Positions 18,969-32,169 of a DNA stretch of 64,000 bases are shown in pieces. This DNA comes from Allium sativum (lineage: Eukaryota > Streptophyta > Magnoliopsida > Asparagales > Amaryllidaceae), in the NCBI GenBank assembly GCA_030737875.1, contig CM060918.1, positions 769,228,552-769,292,551 of the forward strand. The letters run 5' to 3'. The position numbers were made by a program, and so were the translations under genes. How positions within the stretch are numbered: the stretch's first letter is position 1; the number at the start of each line of letters is the position of its first letter. The notes beneath the pieces are model-generated. The model was not told the origin of the DNA and searched no databases. It saw only the letters and a list, made by a program, of their open reading frames with translations.

Positions 18969-21900
18969 TGTAACGACCCGCAAATCCGAGCTATCTGAGT
19001 TGACTAAATACACCACACGTCCAACCCAAACAACCCAGAAATACGAACCATTAATAGAAAGAAGTTAGAAGATGAGAAATAGAAAGAAAGAAATATTAGA
19101 ATAGAAGAAGAACGAAGATCACAACTCACAGCGGAACGAATAAAATATATTATATAACATAACTTTTGAAATACAAATTAGTAACTTTATACACATACCA
19201 TCATCAGAGCACAACAGTCATTTCTGGAACAGTTATAAACACCTGTTTCCAGATACAAACAAGGTCCACAGCGGAATATATGATAGCCTATAGCTAACCG
19301 GTGAAGCCTCCTGCTTCCAGCTCCTTCAAATGAATCTGTGAAATCCCGACTACTTGACTGCCCGTACAAATTTGGGCACCCAAGAGTTTAGGGAAAACAA
19401 AACAAAATAAACTCTGGGTCAGTCATGGGACTGGTGTGAGTAAACTCCAACCACTTGTTTAACTTTTGAAAATCCTTTCAAAGGAAAAGGTAATAGTAAG
19501 ACCAGCCCACACATAAACACGGACGGTTTTTACCTTACTATAACCCAAACACTTTGATACGAAAATCCAGTGATATTATAGTAATGTCTACATCAAGTAA
19601 ATAACCAAATAGTAGAACGCTTGCATCTCACGCTCCACATATATATTATAAAATCAAAAACCGCATGGCGCTTATTGGAGATTGGATTTCCAACATGACA
19701 AGGTATGGGACCACCTTCCGATGATGTATCTCTAGAGGCGAATACACCTGGGTTCAACAAGAATGTCTTGCAACCCGGCCCACACATGACCGACCACTCA
19801 TTTCGCTTGAGTGTATCGAATGTATATCACCAACGGTTGGACTCAAACCACCATTTCCCGAATGGGCAGAATCGATAGATTTAGAAACAAAAGGAATTTC
19901 TCTAGATAGGTGATTATACACCCTAATGGGTGCGACCCACATAGCCATGCTGCCTGCCCGATTTTTGTCCTTTCCCGGTTGTTGAGGCCTGAGGCTACGA
20001 ATACTTACCATTCATTGATAGCACCATCACTTTGAATGCCACATTGTCAGATCCGTTAATCACTAGTTGAGTTTGCACAAATATTCTGGATATTATGCTA
20101 AGGGATAAATCCGTTGCAACCATATATATTCATACAGACCAACCCATTTGATCATTGGAAATACTTTGTCAGACATTCGTCCATTTACGTTCGTTCTGGG
20201 GTTGAACGAAACCGAAGGCACTATTTCTATAAATAGAAAAGCCCTTGCACTTTACTCCGTCTTCAATATATTCAGCATACTTGGTTTGCAACGCTTATGC
20301 CGATACGGAGTGGTTCTTCGGATAATAATCCAACCGGTCTCTCCATATTGACAACGATGGTCAAAAACTTCGATAGTCTGTGATTTAACTATCGAATAAA
20401 AACAAGTGTTCATCCAACATATCAAACAAATCACTGGGCTCTTTAATTAATATTTCATTAATTAAATCTCTTCTCCATTTCCTTATCAATATTTGTTAAC
20501 CAAATATTTTCAATAACCATATTGGCCTCTTTACGCTATCTGGAAAACGTTTCCAAATGTCAACTTCTTTTATTTTCTATATATTAGAAAATATCCCTAT
20601 TTGCAATTGGAAACAATTCCAATCACTTATCTCTGTCCCGACTATCTTAATTATACTCAGGAAATATTTACTTGTTATATTTCCAAAAGTCCATCACTTG
20701 GGTTTAAAACGAATGTTGTGTAAAACATCGTTACAACAACCCAAAATATTTTATTCAACTAACTCTTTTCAAATACTTCTCTTCGAGACTGGATCTTGCT
20801 GTTTATCCATTAAAAATGAAATCAATCAAGTTGGGGTATAATTACCTCTCAGACCTTAACTGAAAACATCCTCAACTTCAAAACGGCAAAACCACTTACC
20901 TCGAATAAACACATTATACAATCCAATTGTTCATTTTAAAACATGTATAAAGTTCGCTTTCTATTTCAAATTTATAGATTTCCCTTTTTGTTTACAATAT
21001 TCTATTTTTGATTTCGTTTCCTTATCGAATTCTATATATATCGATATATGGATTTCTAATTGTCAAATTTCTTAAAAATATTCTAACTCCTTAAATTCCC
21101 AGAAAATTTCGCCATAACCTCCCCTGTATCGGGAGCATCGGGAAATTTCAAATAGCTTCCCGGTGTCTTCTCCAATCGAAAAGAAAAAGAAAAAGCCAAG
21201 CGGCTTGCCGATACGGCGCATAAAACCCATATATGAATTAGACATGTACCTTTTTGTCGAGCACATAAATTTAAATCTTCATATACTTCATCCCATATCT
21301 GTTTAACACTGTTCACCTGTTTTCAATTCAATTCAATACCATCAAATCGTTGAATTCGGTTTCGCCCATTTATTCTTTAAATTGGCCATTTTGTCTATTT
21401 TATTCCTTTGTTTGAACATAACATGTTCAAACAAAATATTTAACTCGTTCATAACCAAATTGAATTTCAATTTCAATTCTAGTTCTCTTTTCTATTTCGA
21501 ATATAAATTCTCAAATCGAATTCACTTATTTAAGGCCCAATGTCAATTCAACATCTCCTTTACTAATTACTATTCGAATTAGTTAATTCTATTCAATAAT
21601 CAAAAATCTGATTTCTGTTTCAGAAATCAATTCATTACTCCCTCTGAGTTCACATATTTTTTTATAACTCAAGTCTGAAATTTCCTAAATAGAAATTCAG
21701 ATTTTATTTGCTTAAAATCCTTTTATAAAACGAAATAAACCGTTATGGTTTTTAAATAGTTCTGGCGCTGTTTTTCTAAAAATTTGATTTTGACATAACT
21801 CAAAATCTATACGACGAAATTCATATTTTTCTCTTTCATTAGAAAACTATTATTCAACCGGTCCTGACGATTCTTGTTTCAAAGAATTTCGACTTCAATT

Positions 21901-22009
21901 GAGTCCTGTATACTCGATTGAAGTTCGAATCGCTATTTTACGAACTACAGCGCTGCGGCGAGTTCGTTTTAATTATATTTATATATATAAACCTTTAAAC
22001 TTCGTTAAA

Positions 22010-22860
22010 ATGAATTCAACTCTATTTGAATTTCTTGATTCAAATTCCAATCTCACTTTTATTTGAATTCTATATTCAAATTCCAATTCCTTTTCTATTT
22101 CAAATTCAATACTTGAATTTCTATTTGAATTCCCTATATTCAAATTCTATGTTTGAATTCATTTGAATTCTCTTATTCAAACTTTATTTTTAAATTCCAT
22201 TTGAACTTCTATATTCCAATTTCTATATTTGAATTCTATTGGAATTCAAACATTCAAACTCCTTTTTAAACTCTATATTCAAAATTCCATAGTTTAAAAC
22301 CCATTTGAATTTCATATTCTAATTCCGTAGATCAAATCCTATTTGAATTCAATTTGAATCTCTTATATTCAAATTTCATTTTCCATTTCCATTTGAATTC
22401 TAATATTCAAATTCATTTCCAGCCCCATTTGAATTCTAATATTCAAACTTATTTTTAACACCATTTGAATTTCTTCACTCAAATCCATTTGAATTCCCTT
22501 GAATTCAAATTCCATTTCAAAACCATTTGGATTTCTTATTTTGAAACCCTATTTGAAATTCTATTTCCAATTCTACTTTGAAAATCCTATTTCCAAAGTT
22601 TATTTCAAATTCTATTTTTGAAATTCTACATTCAAATCTCTATTTGAATTTCCTTATTCGAATTCCTTTGAATTCAAATTTTATTTTAATTCCTTGAATT
22701 CAAATTCTATTTTTCATTCTAATTTCGTCTATTCAAATTCTATTTGAACTTCTATTTGAATTTCTAATATTCAATCTCCTTTTAAACTTCAAATATTTAA
22801 ACTCCTTTTAAAATTCAAATGTTATACTCAAATTTTATTTGAGTTATATATTTAAAAATT
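22010..22860. repeat. Degenerate short-period repeat field of TTTGAATTC/ATTCAAATTC words (E1 LTR A)
   Basis: Dozens of TTTGAATT and ATTCAAAT words, each near the reverse complement of the other, at roughly 10-25-bp spacing. The field is self-complementary in many registers. The same field recurs at 29150-30000. Confidence 0.85.
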
Positions 22861-24273
22861 TCATTTCACATCCTATTTTGAAATTTCATTTCAAATCCCA
22901 ATTTCACACTTGTATTTCTATTTCTGAATTATCAAATGATAATTCTCTTCACTTCATTTATAACTTCGTTATAAAAGAACTATTTATAACCTTCGTTTAT
23001 GAAGAAACTACTTGTTTTATTTTTCCAAAAACAAGTTTATATTTTATTTCCATTTAAAAATTCAAATTCTATTTAAAAATAGAATTTTCCCCTTTTAAAT
23101 CCCAAATATCCTTCCACGATATTTTAAATATCATTACTTAAGCCCAGTGATGTTTAAACACACAAAGCAACGAATTATTTATTTTTCTAACACATCATAT
23201 ATAAAAATATATATGCAAACAAATAAACAAACAGATAATATATTTTTGAGGAATCCAGTTGGATTCCTCCAACCTGTTTTCCTGCATCCACAGATGTTAG
23301 CACATAAATAATACCAATTCTGCTTCGTGGCAGAATATCGCGGTATAGAAGGTCATCCACTAATCATAGCGTGGGGCGTATAGGGTAATCATCCGCTATG
23401 AAACTGCGGGCATCCGCTAATGAGACTGCGGGAATCCAACCACTCAATCAATCCAATATATATATAATAGCCTAAATAACTAATATATATAAAACAACCA
23501 GGAAGCATTCACACAAGCAACAAACAATTATTTTTAATGAAATAAAAATAATTCTAAAGGTGAGTGAGATTTACTCACCTGATTTTTTCTGTCGAATATC
23601 CAAAAAAATTCCACATCGTCTTCTATATGAATCGAATTGAATCGGCTTGAATGAATTTTATTCGCACCTTATCGGTATTGCAAATACTCGATCAATCCAT
23701 GAAGTTTATGTCCGAATAGTTCCAAGACTATACCAGCCCTAAAATTCTGCATATCGCTTCTTTGACATTTTGTCGAACACTTTGCAGGCATCAATCTGCA
23801 CCTCCTTTTCAACAGTGTCATACCACTGTTGTACTTCCAACTACACGGACTTAATTCACAAAACACCATAGACCTGACACCCCTGCTGTTCCACACCCTC
23901 CCTCGCACCATCATCCACTTACAGAAACAACAAGAAGGTCGACTCCTCACAAATGCCATTCGGACATCAACATACTTGTCACTCGACATCACGTTCCCAA
24001 TCGCGGTTCACTGTTTGAATGCTACAATTGACCGAAAAATTTAGGCACCTCGACCTTCGCAACCTCACGCCATCACCCCTTTAACCCCTCGGTTCCCAGC
24101 TCCCATCGCAACAACCCTACCCCCTTCTGACATCGGGAGTACACAAATCCGCACACCAGAACCAACGCCTCCTTTCATACCCAAATCGCGAGCGTGGTGG
24201 TGTTGAGCGAGCTTCAGGAAACTCCCGATCCGCTTGGGACTTCAGAACGCGATTCGAATTTCCCCCTTTTTTT

Positions 24274-24537
24274 TTATTCGAATAAAATGGTGGAACGTGG
24301 CCCTTTTGATTCGGTTACTGGAAAAAGGAAAAGAACGGAGGGATAGAATTGTCTGGGATTTGAGGATGGGAAGATTTGTGAAGGCTTAGCTTGATTTATA
24401 TGGGTGCGAAGGGAGACAGAAGGTACACGGCATTGATTTTGTGTCTCTTGTGATTTGAAAGTGGAAGACCATTTTTCCTGCTCGAGGAAGCAATTTAGGT
24501 CTGCGCCATAAATGGTTAGGTCGGCTTCGTTAATCAT
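24274..24537 (-). other. Short open frame near the E1 transcript start (87 codons)
   Basis: Starts MINEADLTIYGADLN about 50 nt after a TATA box (TATAAAA, minus strand) in the E1 LTR. In copy B the same frame is 107 codons long (31354-31677) because of a small length change in a T run near its end. No family is recognised. It may be chance within a GC-richer block. Being the first AUG of the predicted RNA makes it worth noting. Confidence 0.25.
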
Positions 24538-24584
24538 AGGTTGTCTGGAGAGAAGGGAAAAGATTTGAAGTGATTTTAAATTAA

Positions 24585-24591
24585 TTTTATA
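24585..24591 (-). promoter_or_regulatory. Candidate TATA box of the E1 LTR (copy A)
   Basis: The minus strand reads GACTATAAAATTAAT about 440 nt into the LTR, followed by a pyrimidine-rich CTTTTCCCTTCTCTCC start-site-like segment. Copy B has the same at 31724-31730. Confidence 0.45.
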
Positions 24592-25030
24592 GTCAAAATA
24601 TCTCTCAGTCCGTACTTCGCAACCCCGAACCCTTATCTTAACGTAACGACTGACTCTCCAACACTATATCACTATTCTTACCTCAGTGGAACGTATTTCA
24701 AATTTTAGTTTGAACGTATATATATAGAAGACATATTAAATCAATATAATTAAATTCAAAATTCAAAACAAATAAATGCTCAAAAATAAATTATTTTTGT
24801 TATATTCAAATAGGATTGAAATTGATCGGCTGAAACATTTTGATTCAATTTTAGTTGCAAATTAAATTATTATGCTTTTCCTGTATTACGATAATCCCAT
24901 ATATCCGGTATTAAATTATATATCGATTAAATTGATAAATTCTATATAAAAACCATTTATTATTCCAATTTAATATTAAAAATAAATTTAAATACTCATT
25001 ATAAAATAGCTAAAAATCTGGGACGTTACA

Positions 25031-26107
25031 TTCCTTTCCCCTTAAAGAATTTCGTCCCCGAAATTACTAAGGCAGAAGAAGTGCTACAGCCCATTAACCT
25101 TTCCAAAAGCCATTTGTCTTGAAATTCAACATTTCATACTTCTATACTTTTTAGTTCCAACCAAACCTTTGGGTTTCATTCATTTAATCTGAATGATTTA
25201 CAATCCATATGTTCACATTCAATTCATATTCCATTCATATGAATTTAAATTCATTCAAATTTATTTTAAATCAATTTATCTCTTTCAATTCATTTTAACT
25301 TGCTTAAGCTAAATTTTAAATTCCATAATTCTAATTCCCGGGTTTTCATTTCAAACCCTTTTGAATTCAAAACATTTGAATTTTCCAACAACTTGTTATC
25401 TAAAATAAACTTCCATTGGGAATCCCACTAAGGTAGCAATCCATCATTTAGAAACTCGAAAATAAACACCGATGATGTCCGGATCATCGGAATTATTTTC
25501 CAGCCACTGAAGTGAGTTCAGTGCTTTATCACATTCAAAATCCATTCAAAATGACTTTTATTCAAAAATCCTTTCAAAACAAAGCTATATTATTTTAATA
25601 TACTTTAGAAAATATTTTCAAACTTCCCAGGATTTAAATTTCAAATTATGGTTTGAATCTAATTCAATTACATCTCATTTGTATACACAAATTTTATTTG
25701 GTTATCCATAACCATTTAAATTCTTATAATCACATTTGATGATAATAATAGCAACCAACTCATCCATATATAAATAATTCTAGAAAATTATTTATCTTTT
25801 ATATCAAAATACCCTTTTGGGTAAAATTATTTCATTTACCCACTTTAAAACAATATTATGTCAATTCTTCTGTTCAAGTGTTTAGAAACTCCTATCGACG
25901 TCGTGGCGTCCCACGATTCGACCAGAATTCATAAACCACTCAACAGACAAGCCAACACAATATAAAACAATTTTTATATCAACATACAAATACGCTCTCT
26001 CATATATATACACTCAACTCATTCTAGGGTGCTACTGACCCTATCTCTAATGAGCAAACCCCCCACCAAAGCCTAGGTGTTCGCTAAACCTAAGCTCTGA
26101 TACCAAC
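25031..26107 (-). mobile_element. E1 internal region 1 (1077 bp, non-coding)
   Basis: Bounded by the polypurine tract (25031-25043, pyrimidines on the plus strand) and the primer-binding site (26094-26105). No gag or pol motif and no frame worth calling. It shares a TTTCGTCCCCGAAA palindrome next to the polypurine tract and a 'tctagggtgctactgaccctatctctaatgag'-like stretch near the primer site with E2 and E3. Confidence 0.88.
26094..26105 (-). other. Primer-binding site of E1 (first unit)
   Basis: TGGTATCAGAGC on the minus strand, two bases from the LTR B terminus at 26108. Confidence 0.88.
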
Positions 26108-29100
26108 TGTAACGACCCGCAAATCCGAGCTATCTGAGTTGACTAAATACACCACACGTCCAACCCAAACAACCCAGAAATACGAACCATTAATAGAAAG
26201 AAGTTAGAAGATGAGAAATAGAAAGAAAGAAATATTAGAATAGAAGAAGAACGAAGATCACAACTCACAGCGGAACGAATAAAATATATTATATAACATA
26301 ACTTTTGAAATACAAATCAGTAACTTTATATACATACCATCATCAGAGCACAACAGTCATTTCTGGAACAGTTATAAACACCTGTTTCCAGATACAAACA
26401 AGGTCCACAGCGGAATATATGATAGCCTATAGCTAACCGGTGAAGCCTCCTGCTTCAAGCTCCTTCAAATGAATCTGTGAAATCCCGACTACTGGACTGC
26501 CCGTACAAATTTGGGCACCCAAGAGTTTAGGGAAAACAAAACAAAATAAACTCTGGGTCAGTCATGGGACTGGTGTGAGTAAACTCCAACCACTTGTTTA
26601 ACTTTTGAAAATCCTTTCAAAGGAAAAGGTAATAGTAAGACCAGCCCACACATAAACACTGACGGTTTTTACCTTACTATAACCCAAACACTTTGATACG
26701 AAAATCCAGTGATATTATAGTAATGTCTACATCAAGTAAATAACCAAATAGTAGAACGCTTGCATCTCACGCTCCACATATATATTATAAAATCAAAAAC
26801 CGCATGGCGCTTATTGGAGATTGGATTTCCAACATGACAAGGTATGGGACCACCTTCCGATGATGTATCTCTAGAGGCGAATACACCTGGGTTCAACAAG
26901 AACGTCTTGCAACCCGGCCCACACATGACCGACCACTCATTTCGCTTGAGTGTATCGAATGTATATCACCAACGGTTGGACTCAAACCACCGTTTCCCGA
27001 ATGGGCAGAATCGATAGATTTAGAAACAAAAGGAATTTCTCTAGATAGGTGATTATACACCCTAATGGGTGCGACCCACATAGCCATGCTGCCTGCCCGA
27101 TTTTTGTCCTTTCCCGGTTGTTGAGGCCTGAGGCTACGAATACTTACCATTCATTGATAGCACCATCACTTTGAATGCCACATTGTCAGATCCGTTAATC
27201 ACTAGTTGAGTTTGCACAAATATTCTGGATATTATGCTAAGGGATAAATCCGTTGCAACCATATATATTCATACAGACCAACCCATTTGATCATTGGAAA
27301 TACTTTGTCAGACATTCGTCCATTTACGTTCGTTCTGGGGTTGAACGAAACCGAAGGCACTATTTCTATAAATAGAAAAGCCCTTGCACTTTACTCCGTC
27401 TTCAATATATTCAGCATACTTGGTTTGCAACGCTTATGCCGATACGGAGTGGTTCTTCGGATAATAATCCAACCGGTCTCTCCATATTGACAACGATGGT
27501 CAAAAACTTCGATAGTCTGTGATTTAACTATCGAATAAAAACAAGTGTTCATCCAACATATCAAACAAATCACTGGGCTCTTTAATTAATATTTCATTAA
27601 TTAAATCTCTTCTCCATTTCCTTATCAATATTTGTTAACCAAATATTTTCAATAACCATATTGGCCTCTTTACGCTATCTGGAAAACGTTTCCAAATGTC
27701 AACTTCTTTTATTTTCTATATATTAGAAAATATCCCTATTTGCAATTGGAAACAATTCCAATCACTTATCTCTGTCCCGACTATCTTAATTATACTCAGG
27801 AAATATTTACTTGTTATATTTCCAAAAGTCCATCACTTGGGTTTAAAACGAATGTTATGTAAAACATCGTTACAACAACCCAAAATATTTTATTCAACTA
27901 ACTCTTTTCAAATACTTCTCTTCGAGACTGGATCTTGCTGTTTATCCATTAAAAATGAAATCAATCAAGTTGGGGTATAATTACCTCTCAGACCTTAACT
28001 GAAAACATCCTCAACTTCAAAACGGCAAAACCACTTACCTCGAATAAACACATTATACAATCCAATTGTTCATTTTAAAACATGTATAAAGTTCGCTTTC
28101 TATTTCAAATTTATAGATTTCCCTTTTTGTTTACAATATTCTATTTTTGATTTCGTTTCCTTATCGAATTCTATATATATCGATATATGGATTTCTAATT
28201 GTCAAATTTCTTAAAAATATTCTAACTCCTTAAATTCCCAGAAAATTTCGCCATAACCTCCCCTGTATCGGGAGCATCGGGAAATTTCAAATAGCTTCCC
28301 GGTGTCTTCTCCAATCGAAAAGAAAAAGAAAAAGCCAAGCGGCTTGCCGATACGGCGCATAAAACCCATATATGAATTAGACATGTACCTTTTTGTCGAG
28401 CACATAAATTTAAATCTTCATATACTTCATCCCATATCTGTTTAACACCTGTTCACCTGTTTTCAATTCAATTCAATACCATCAAATCGTTGAATTCGGT
28501 TTCGCCCATTTATTCTTTAAATTGGCCATTTTGTCTATTTTATTCCTTTGTTTGAACATAACATGTTCAAACAAAATATTTAACTCGTTCATAACCAAAT
28601 TGAATTTCAATTTCAATTCTAGTTCTCTTTTCTATTTCGAATATAAATTCTCAAATCGAATTCACTTATTTAAGGCCCAATGTCAATTCAACATCTCCTT
28701 TACTAATTACTATTCGAATTAGTTAATTCTATTCAATAATCAAAAATCTGATTTCTGTTTCAGAAATCAATTCATTACTCCCTCTGAGTTCACATATTTT
28801 TTTATAACTCAAGTCTGAAATTTCCTAAATAGAAATTCAGATTTTATTTGCTTAAAATCCTTTTATAAAACGAAATAAACCGTTATGGTTTTTAAATAGT
28901 TCTGGCGCTGTTTTTCTAAAAATTTGATTTTGACATAACTCAAAATCTATACGACGAAATTCATATTTTTCTCTTTCATTAGAAAACTATTATTCAACCG
29001 GTCCTGACGATTCTTGTTTCAAAGAATTTCGACTTCAATTGAGTCCTGTATACTCGATTGAAGTTCGAATCGCTATTTTACGAACTACAGCGCTGCGGCG

Positions 29101-29149
29101 AGTTCGTTTTAATTATATTTATATATATAAACCTTTAAACTTCGTTAAA

Positions 29150-30000
29150 ATGAATTCAACTCTATTTGAATTTCTTGATTCAAATTCCAATCTCACTTTT
29201 ATTTGAATTCTATATTCAAATTCCAATTCCTTTTCTATTTCAAATTCAATACTTGAATTTCTATTTGAATTCCCTATATTCAAATTCTATGTTTGAATTC
29301 ATTTGAATTCTCTTATTCAAACTTTATTTTTAAATTCCATTTGAACTTCTATATTCCAATTTCTATATTTGAATTCTATTGGAATTCAAACATTCAAACT
29401 CCTTTTTAAACTCTATATTCAAAATTCCATAGTTTAAAACCCATTTGAATTTCATATTCTAATTCCGTAGATCAAATCCTATTTGAATTCAATTTGAATC
29501 TCTTATATTCAAATTTCATTTTCCATTTCCATTTGAATTCTAATATTCAAATTCATTTCCAGCCCCATTTGAATTCTAATATTCAAACTTATTTTTAACA
29601 CCATTTGAATTTCTTCACTCAAATCCATTTGAATTCCCTTGAATTCAAATTCCATTTCAAAACCATTTGGATTTCTTATTTTGAAACCCTATTTGAAATT
29701 CTATTTCCAATTCTACTTTGAAAATCCTATTTCCAAAGTTTATTTCAAATTCTATTTTTGAAATTCTACATTCAAATCTCTATTTGAATTTCCTTATTCG
29801 AATTCCTTTGAATTCAAATTTTATTTTAATTCCTTGAATTCAAATTCTATTTTTCATTCTAATTTCGTCTATTCAAATTCTATTTGAACTTCTATTTGAA
29901 TTTCTAATATTCAATCTCCTTTTAAACTTCAAATATTTAAACTCCTTTTAAAATTCAAATGTTATACTCAAATTTTATTTGAGTTATATATTTAAAAATT
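29150..30000. repeat. TTTGAATTC/ATTCAAATTC repeat field (E1 LTR B)
   Basis: Copy of the field at 22010-22860. Confidence 0.85.
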
Positions 30001-31353
30001 TCATTTCACATCCTATTTTGAAATTTCATTTCAAATCCCAATTTCACACTTGTATTTCTATTTCTGAATTATCAAATGATAATTCTCTTCACTTCATTTA
30101 TAACTTCGTTATAAAAGAACTATTTATAACCTTCGTTTATGAAGAAACTACTTGTTTTATTTTTCCAAAAACAAGTTTATATTTTATTTCCATTTAAAAA
30201 TTCAAATTCTATTTAAAAATAGAATTTTCCCTTTTTAAATCCCAAATATCCTTCCACGATATTTTAAATATCATTACTTAAGCCCAGTGATGTTTAAACA
30301 CACAAAGCAACGAATTATTTATTTTTCTAACACATCATATATAAAAATATATATGCAAACAAATAAACAAACAGATAATATATTTTTGAGGAATCCAGTT
30401 GGATTCCTCCAACCTGTTTTCCTGCATCCACAGATGTTAGCACATAAATAATACCAATTCTGCTTCGTGGCAGAATATCGCGGTATAGAAGGTCATCCAC
30501 TAATCATAGCGTGGGGCGTATAGGGTAATCATCCGCTATGAAACTGCGGGCATCCGCTAATGAGACTGCGGGAATCCAACCACTCAATCAATCCAATATA
30601 TATAATAGCCTAAATAACTAATATATATATAAAACAACCAGGAAGCATTCACACAAGCAACAAACAATTATTTTTAATGAAATAAAAATAATTCTAAAGG
30701 TGAGTGAGATTTACTCACCTGATTTTTTCTGTCGAATATCCAAAAAAATTCCACATCGTCTTCTATATGAATCGACTTGAATCGGCTTGAATGAATTTTA
30801 TTCGCACCTTATCGGTATTGCAAATACTCGATCAATCCATGAAGTTTATGTCCGAATAGTTCCAAGACTATACCAGCCCTAAAATTCTGCATATCGCTTC
30901 TTTGACATTTTGTCGAACACTTTGCAGGCATCAATCTGCACCTCCTTTTCAACAGTGTCATACCCTTGTTGTACTTCCAACTACACGGACTTAATTCACA
31001 AAACACCACAGACCCGACACCCCTGCTGTTCCACACCCTCCCTCGCACCATCATCCACTTACAGAAACAACAAGAAGGTCGACTCCTCACAAATGCCATT
31101 CGGACATCAACATACTTGTCACTCGACATCACGTTCCCAATTGCGGTTCACTGTTTGAATGCTACAGTTGACCGAAAAATTTAGGCACCTCGACCTTCGC
31201 AACCTCACGCCATCAACCCTTTAACCCCTCGGTTCCCAGCTCCCATCGCAACAACCCTACCCCCTTCTGACATCGGGAGTACACAAATCCGCACACCAGA
31301 ACCAACGCCTCCTTTCATACCCAAATCGCGAGCGTGGTGGTGTTGAGCGAGCT

Positions 31354-31677
31354 TCAGGAAACTCCCGATCCGCTTGGGACTTCAGAACGCGATTCGAATT
31401 TCCCCCTTTTTTTTGATTCGAATAAAATGGTGGAACGTGGCCCTTTTGATTCGGTTACTGGAAAAAGGAAAAGAACGGAGGGATAGAATTGTCTGGGATT
31501 TGAGGATGGGAAGATTTGTGAAGGCTTAGCTTGATTTATATGGGTGCGAAGGGAGACAGAAGGTACACGGCATTGATTTTGTGTCTCTTGTGATTTGAAA
31601 GTGGAAGACCATTTTTCCTGCTCGAGGAAGCAATTTAGGTCTGCGCCATAAATGGTTAGGTCGGCTTCGTTAATCAT
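31354..31677 (-). other. Short open frame near the E1 transcript start, copy B (107 codons)
   Basis: Same start and first 87 residues as the frame at 24274-24537. It reads further because of a small change in the T run at about 31407-31416. Function unknown; coding status doubtful. Confidence 0.2.
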
Positions 31678-31723
31678 AGGTTTCTGGAGAGAAGGGAAAA
31701 GATTTGAAGTGATTTTAAATTAA

Positions 31724-31730
31724 TTTTATA
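31724..31730 (-). promoter_or_regulatory. Candidate TATA box of the E1 LTR (copy B)
   Basis: TATAAAA on the minus strand, the equivalent of 24585-24591. Confidence 0.45.
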
Positions 31731-32169
31731 GTCAAAATATCTCTCAGTCCGTACTTCGCAACCCCGAACCCTTATCTTAACGTAACGACTGACTCTCCAA
31801 CACTATATCACTATTCTTACCTCAGTGGAACGTATTTCAAATTTTAGTTTAAACGTATATATATAGAAGACATATTAAATCAATATAATTAAATTCAAAA
31901 TTCAAAACAAATAAATGCTCAAAAATAAATTATTTTTGTTATATTCAAATAGGATTGAAATTGATCGGCTGAAACATTTTGATTCAATTTTAGTTGCAAA
32001 TTAAATTATTATGCTTTTCCTGTATTACGATAATCCCATATATCCGGTATTAAATTATATATCGATTAAATCGATAAATTCAATATGAAAACCATTTATT
32101 ATTCCAATTTAATATTAAAAATAAATTTAAATACTCATTATAAAATAGCTAAAAATCTGGGACGTTACA

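Larger units (their letters stand above)
18969..25030 (-). mobile_element. E1 LTR copy A (6062 bp)
   Basis: Starts TGTAACGACCCGC and ends GGGACGTTACA, giving matched TGTAACG...CGTTACA termini. Orientation is minus because a polypurine tract (AAGGGGAAAGGAA on the minus strand) adjoins its right end and the primer site adjoins the left end of the next copy. It is non-coding apart from a short open frame (24274-24537). It differs from copy B at a small number of scattered bases. Internal landmarks are a module shared with E2/E3 internal regions (about 21100-21260), a TTTGAATTC-rich repeat field (about 22010-22860), a GC-richer block (about 24030-24260) and a TATA box (24585-24591). Confidence 0.9.
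26108..32169 (-). mobile_element. E1 LTR copy B (6062 bp)
   Basis: Same length and termini as copy A, offset 7139, with only scattered differences (for example the ends of the TATATA runs near 23460 versus 30598). It serves as 3' LTR for the unit on its right and 5' LTR for the unit on its left, so the array shares it. Confidence 0.9.
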
